From Deltaproteobacteria bacterium (GTDB lineage Bacteria > Desulfobacterota > Desulfuromonadia > Desulfuromonadales > JAAYDE01): a DNA stretch of 15,642 bases. This document shows, piece by piece, positions 12,252 to 15,642 of this stretch. Where the stretch lies: assembly GCA_017417085.1 (NCBI GenBank), contig JAFPZV010000106.1:1-15642 (forward strand). Direction: 5' to 3'. Under the pieces are notes generated by a model. That model ran no database searches, was not told the DNA's origin, and saw only the letters and a list, made by a program, of their open reading frames with translations. Position 1 is the stretch's first letter. The number at the start of each line of letters is the position of its first letter. A program made the translations under genes and the position numbers.

Positions 12252-15200
12252 ATGAACTCTGCGGAGAACGCAATGAACCAGACGTTGGAATACGGTATCC
12301 ATGACATCTTGAGGGAGATCCGGAAAGTCTCTTTTTCCGAACGGGAAAAGGGGCGCGACTTTGAGCGCCTGATGAAGCTGTGGTTTCGCACCGATCCCTG
12401 CTACAACATACTCGAAGAGGTCTGGCTCTGGGAGGAATTTCCTGCCCGAAAGGAGTTGGGCGGCCACGATCTTGGCATCGATCTCGTGGCGAAAACTCTG
12501 GATGATCAGTATTGGGCCATCCAGTGCAAGTGCTACGACGAGAACGCGGTTATGGAGAAGGCGCAGGTGGACAGCTTCCTTGCCAACAGCATGCGCTCCT
12601 TTCCCGATGCGCTGGGCGAACAGCGCCGCTTTTCCGAACTGTTCTGGGTGGACACCACCCGCAGGGAGTGGGGGGGCAACGCCCGCAAGGCGATAGACAA
12701 CCTCACGCTTCCCTTCCACCGAATCGCTCTTGCCGAACTTGAAAACAGCGCTGCGGACTGGAAACGGCTGCACGAGGGCCTTTACGGCGGCAAAGCTCGG
12801 CGTTCGGGAAAGCAGCCCCGTGAGCACCAGCAGCGCGCGATAGCGGCTGCTCGCAGGCATTTTGTGGAGGAGGGCAATGCGCGAGGCAAGCTGATCATGG
12901 CCTGCGGCACGGGCAAGACCTATACCGCGCTGAAAATTGCCGAAGATCTCACCGATCCGGCCAACGGCTTCATCCTCTTTCTTGTCCCCAGCATCGCCCT
13001 TCTGGGGCAGACGCTCAACGCCTGGATGAGCGACAAGAGTGCCGACATGTACGCCGTCTGCGTCTGTTCGGATGCGAAGGCCAGCCGCAGAATGGCGGAG
13101 GAGGATGCCCCGGAGAGTTCCCCACAGGATCTCGCCGTTCCGGCCTCGACCAGCGTGCGCTCAATTTTGCGCCAGTTGCAGGAGTACGGGCGAAAATCCT
13201 GCCGTACAGTCATCTTTTCGACCTACCAGAGCATTGACGTGGTCTCGAAGGCTCTGCGTGAAAGCGGCCGTATCCTCGATCTTTGCATCTGCGACGAGGC
13301 GCACCGCACCACCGGAGTCAAACTAAAGAATCGCGAGGAACCGGATTTCACCAAGGTGCATGACAACGTCCTCATCCCCGCCGCGCGCCGTCTCTACATG
13401 ACCGCGACGCCCCGGCTTTACCGCGAATCGGCGAAGGTGAAGGCGGCTGAAAGTAATGACATCCTCTGCTCCATGGACGATGAGAACCTTTACGGCAAGG
13501 AATTCCACCGTCTGAGCTTTAACGAGGCCGTCGGCCAGGGACTGCTCTGCGACTACAAGGTGTTGGTTCTGACGGTAAGCGAGGAGGATGTTCCCAAAAG
13601 CATCGCCCGGAGCATCCGCGAGAGCGCGGCGCAACTGAAGGAGGCGGATCGCCCCAAGGAACTGGACTTTGACGACGCGACGAAGATCATTGGTTGCATC
13701 AACGGGCTCTCCAAACGCATCCGTGGCGACAACGGAGTCACAAAGGAACAGGATCCGGCGCTGATGCGCAGGGCTGTAGTTTTTTGCCAGACCATCAATC
13801 CTACCAAAAGCAATCCACACTTCTCCTCGACGCAGGTGGCGCGGTACTTTCCGCGAATTTGCGAGGATTACCGCACCGATCTGCCGGAAGCGGAGCGCAA
13901 TGCTGTGGTGCGGGTTGAGGCACAGCATGTCGATGGCACGATGGATGCCGCCATCCGCAATGAACGGCTGGCCTGGCTGAAGGCAGAGAGCGGCGATCCA
14001 CTGGAATGCCGCGTGCTCTGCAACGTACGCTGCCTGTCGGAGGGCGTCGATGTTCCCGCGTTGGACGCGGTTATCTTCCTTTCGCCCCGCAACAGCGAGG
14101 TGGAGGTGGTGCAGAGCGTAGGGCGCGTGATGCGCACCTTCGGCAAAAATACCAGTCACGAAAAGCGCTACGGTTACATCATCATCCCTGTCATTGTGCC
14201 TTCGGACTGTACTCCGGAGGCGGCGCTGGCCGACAACGAGCGTTTCAAGGTGGTCTGGACTATCCTGAACGCCCTGCGCAGCCACGACGAACAGTTCAAC
14301 GCCCATGTCAACCAGATTGCCCTCAACACCAAACGTTCCGAGCGGATTTTGGTAGCCGGGGTGCCGGTTTCGACGCAATCCGGAACCTACCCGATAGGAG
14401 GTGGCGGTGAACGCTCCGGGGGGAATGTGGTTCGAGAGGACAACCAGTCCGGCGGAGCGGTCAGTCTGGACGCCGGGGAGGTGGGCCGGCAGCTGGATCT
14501 GCGTTTCGGTCTTTTGCGTGATGGCATCTATGCGCGGCTGGTCGAAAAGGTGGGGGATCGGCTCTACTGGGAAAACTGGGCGCGCTCCGTCGGCGAAATC
14601 GCTCAAAAGTTCATCGAGCGCATCGAGCGGCTGGCGCGGGAAAACAGCGAGGCCCGGCGGCATCTGAAGGACTTTGTCGCGGGGCTCAAACGCAACATCA
14701 ATCCCGGCGTGAACGAGAAACAGGCGGTTGAAATGCTGGCGCAGCATCTCATTACCCGCCCGGTTTTCGACGCGCTGTTCTCAGAGTACCAGTTTGTCCA
14801 CAACAACGCCGTCAGCCGTTCAATGCAGGCGGTGCTTGACGTGCTGGAAAAGGAAGGCGTCGGGGTGGATGCCGAGGGGCTGGCGAAGTTCTACGAGTCC
14901 GTGAGGGTCAATGTCGGTAAAATCGACAATCTGGAAGGGCGGCAAACCATCATCAAGAACCTTTACGAAAAGTTCTTCAAGGGCGCCTTTCCGCTCACGG
15001 TGGAGAAGCTGGGCATTGTCTATACCCCGGTGGAGTGCGTCGATTTCATCATTCACAGCGTTGAAGACATTTTGAGGAAGGAATTCGGGACCTCACTCAC
15101 CGAAGAAAACGTGCACATTCTCGATCCTTTTGCCGGAACCGGCACCTTTATCACCCGGCTTCTGCAGAGCGGCCTTATCGAGAAGCAGGACATGTTGCGC

Positions 15201-15642
15201 AAGTACAAGTGCGAGATCCACTGCAACGAAATCGTGCTGCTGGCTTACTATGTAGCCGATGTCAACATCGAAGCGGTCTATCACGACATCATGCGTCCCG
15301 AACGCTACGAGACCTATGATGGGATCTGTCTGACCGATACCTTCCAGCTGAACGAACAGGGCGGAAACGACACCTTTTCGCAGATATTTCCCGAAAATTC
15401 CGAACGGGTGCTGGAACATAAGAGAACGCCGATCCGCGTAATTATCGGCAATCCGCCGTATTCGGTGGGGCAGAAGAGTGCCAACGACAATGCGCAGAAT
15501 CTTTCCTATCCGGCTCTGGACCGACGCATAGCCGAAACCTATGCTGCAAAGACGCAGACCACCAACAAAAATTCGCTGTATGACAGTTACATCAAGGCTT
15601 TCCGCTGGGCGAGCGACAAGATCCTGGCCTGCCCGGATGGTG
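12252..15642 (+). CDS. Type ISP restriction-modification enzyme (nuclease-helicase-methyltransferase), 3' end outside window
   Basis: 1130 codons run open to the window edge. The order matches single-polypeptide type ISP enzymes (LlaGI/LlaBIII type, about 1570-1600 aa), which methylate one strand of an asymmetric site and otherwise translocate and cleave DNA. Residues 1-165 are an Mrr-like nuclease with LGIDLVAK (Asp77) and IQCKCY (Gln91, Lys93). Residues 200-640 are an SF2 helicase with ACGTGKT (217-223), CDEAHRT (Asp348), MTATPR (383-388), SEGVDVP (Glu597) and QSVGRVMR (621-628). A Gly/Ser linker (about 716-735) leads to a helical coupler. The N6-adenine methyltransferase begins around 930 with motif I DPFAGTGTF (from Asp958) and motif IV NPPY (1067-1070). 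About 450 residues, including the target recognition domain, are missing. Two starts are possible: ATG 12252 (AGGA 11 bases upstream) and ATG 12273 (GGAG 6 bases upstream, the better signal). No frameshift seen. Confidence 0.93.
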   Translation, partial: MNSAENAMNQTLEYGIHDILREIRKVSFSEREKGRDFERLMKLWFRTDPCYNILEEVWLWEEFPARKELGGHDLGIDLVAKTLDDQYWAIQCKCYDENAVMEKAQVDSFLANSMRSFPDALGEQRRFSELFWVDTTRREWGGNARKAIDNLTLPFHRIALAELENSAADWKRLHEGLYGGKARRSGKQPREHQQRAIAAARRHFVEEGNARGKLIMACGTGKTYTALKIAEDLTDPANGFILFLVPSIALLGQTLNAWMSDKSADMYAVCVCSDAKASRRMAEEDAPESSPQDLAVPASTSVRSILRQLQEYGRKSCRTVIFSTYQSIDVVSKALRESGRILDLCICDEAHRTTGVKLKNREEPDFTKVHDNVLIPAARRLYMTATPRLYRESAKVKAAESNDILCSMDDENLYGKEFHRLSFNEAVGQGLLCDYKVLVLTVSEEDVPKSIARSIRESAAQLKEADRPKELDFDDATKIIGCINGLSKRIRGDNGVTKEQDPALMRRAVVFCQTINPTKSNPHFSSTQVARYFPRICEDYRTDLPEAERNAVVRVEAQHVDGTMDAAIRNERLAWLKAESGDPLECRVLCNVRCLSEGVDVPALDAVIFLSPRNSEVEVVQSVGRVMRTFGKNTSHEKRYGYIIIPVIVPSDCTPEAALADNERFKVVWTILNALRSHDEQFNAHVNQIALNTKRSERILVAGVPVSTQSGTYPIGGGGERSGGNVVREDNQSGGAVSLDAGEVGRQLDLRFGLLRDGIYARLVEKVGDRLYWENWARSVGEIAQKFIERIERLARENSEARRHLKDFVAGLKRNINPGVNEKQAVEMLAQHLITRPVFDALFSEYQFVHNNAVSRSMQAVLDVLEKEGVGVDAEGLAKFYESVRVNVGKIDNLEGRQTIIKNLYEKFFKGAFPLTVEKLGIVYTPVECVDFIIHSVEDILRKEFGTSLTEENVHILDPFAGTGTFITRLLQSGLIEKQDMLRKYKCEIHCNEIVLLAYYVADVNIEAVYHDIMRPERYETYDGICLTDTFQLNEQGGNDTFSQIFPENSERVLEHKRTPIRVIIGNPPYSVGQKSANDNAQNLSYPALDRRIAETYAAKTQTTNKNSLYDSYIKAFRWASDKILACPDG

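Noticed and set aside
11811..12860. A 349-codon minus-strand open frame covering the repeat region and the start of the R-M gene
   Set aside because: It reads through parts of two real plus-strand genes and the non-coding repeats. Its F/S-rich middle is simply the complement of the AT-rich repeats.
13323..14747. A 474-codon minus-strand open frame within the R-M gene
   Set aside because: The plus-strand frame is unbroken here and carries helicase motifs V and VI. The antisense frame has no signatures.

Overview
The window is 15.6 kb of compact, moderately GC-rich bacterial chromosome. No phage, IS element, tRNA, rRNA or CRISPR array is visible. The first block (khpA, rimM, trmD, a COG4752-type SPOUT methyltransferase, rplS, rnhB, yraN) is the ribosome/tRNA maturation cluster. 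A methyltransferase of this type between trmD and rplS is an arrangement I associate with Synergistota, Desulfovibrio-like Desulfobacterota and Thermotogota. I favour an anaerobe of the Synergistota or Desulfovibrio kind, but no 16S rRNA or other decisive marker is present, so this is an inference.

Layout. (1) 1-3452, + strand: housekeeping block with stop/start overlaps at khpA/rimM, rimM/trmD, trmD/methyltransferase and rnhB/yraN, a hairpin in front of rplS and a strong terminator after it. (2) 3496-3531: a perfect 15-bp inverted repeat that can terminate both yraN and the convergent symporter gene. (3) 3577-9372: an accessory metabolic locus with a minus-strand sodium:solute symporter, a 350-bp divergent regulatory region, and a plus-strand two-gene operon. 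The first operon gene is a LeuA-like protein whose catalytic residues are replaced although its LeuA regulatory domain is intact. The second is an 827-aa fusion of a xylose-isomerase-type TIM barrel to a complete acyl-CoA synthetase. (4) 9373-11889: terminator, a short palindromic intergenic repeat, then coaBC and a family 4 uracil-DNA glycosylase with an unusual duplicated N-terminal extension. (5) 11890-12251: an AT-rich, gene-free stretch with a pair of diverged 70-bp direct repeats. (6) 12252 to the window end: most of a very large type ISP restriction-modification enzyme (nuclease, helicase and methyltransferase in one chain), cut off by the window edge.

How the genes work together. Region 1 matures 16S rRNA and methylates tRNA alongside r-protein L19. 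In region 3 the symporter probably imports an organic solute, and the operon would activate a carboxylate to its CoA ester. The two TIM barrels, each altered at expected metal-site positions, could act on, sense or channel that substrate. The substrate is unknown, and this locus is the best candidate here for an undescribed system. CoaBC supplies 4'-phosphopantetheine for coenzyme A, which the ligase would use, but it lies beyond a terminator and this need not be more than coincidence. The ISP enzyme is a defence function next to repeat-rich DNA, consistent with an insertion site at the end of the housekeeping stretch.
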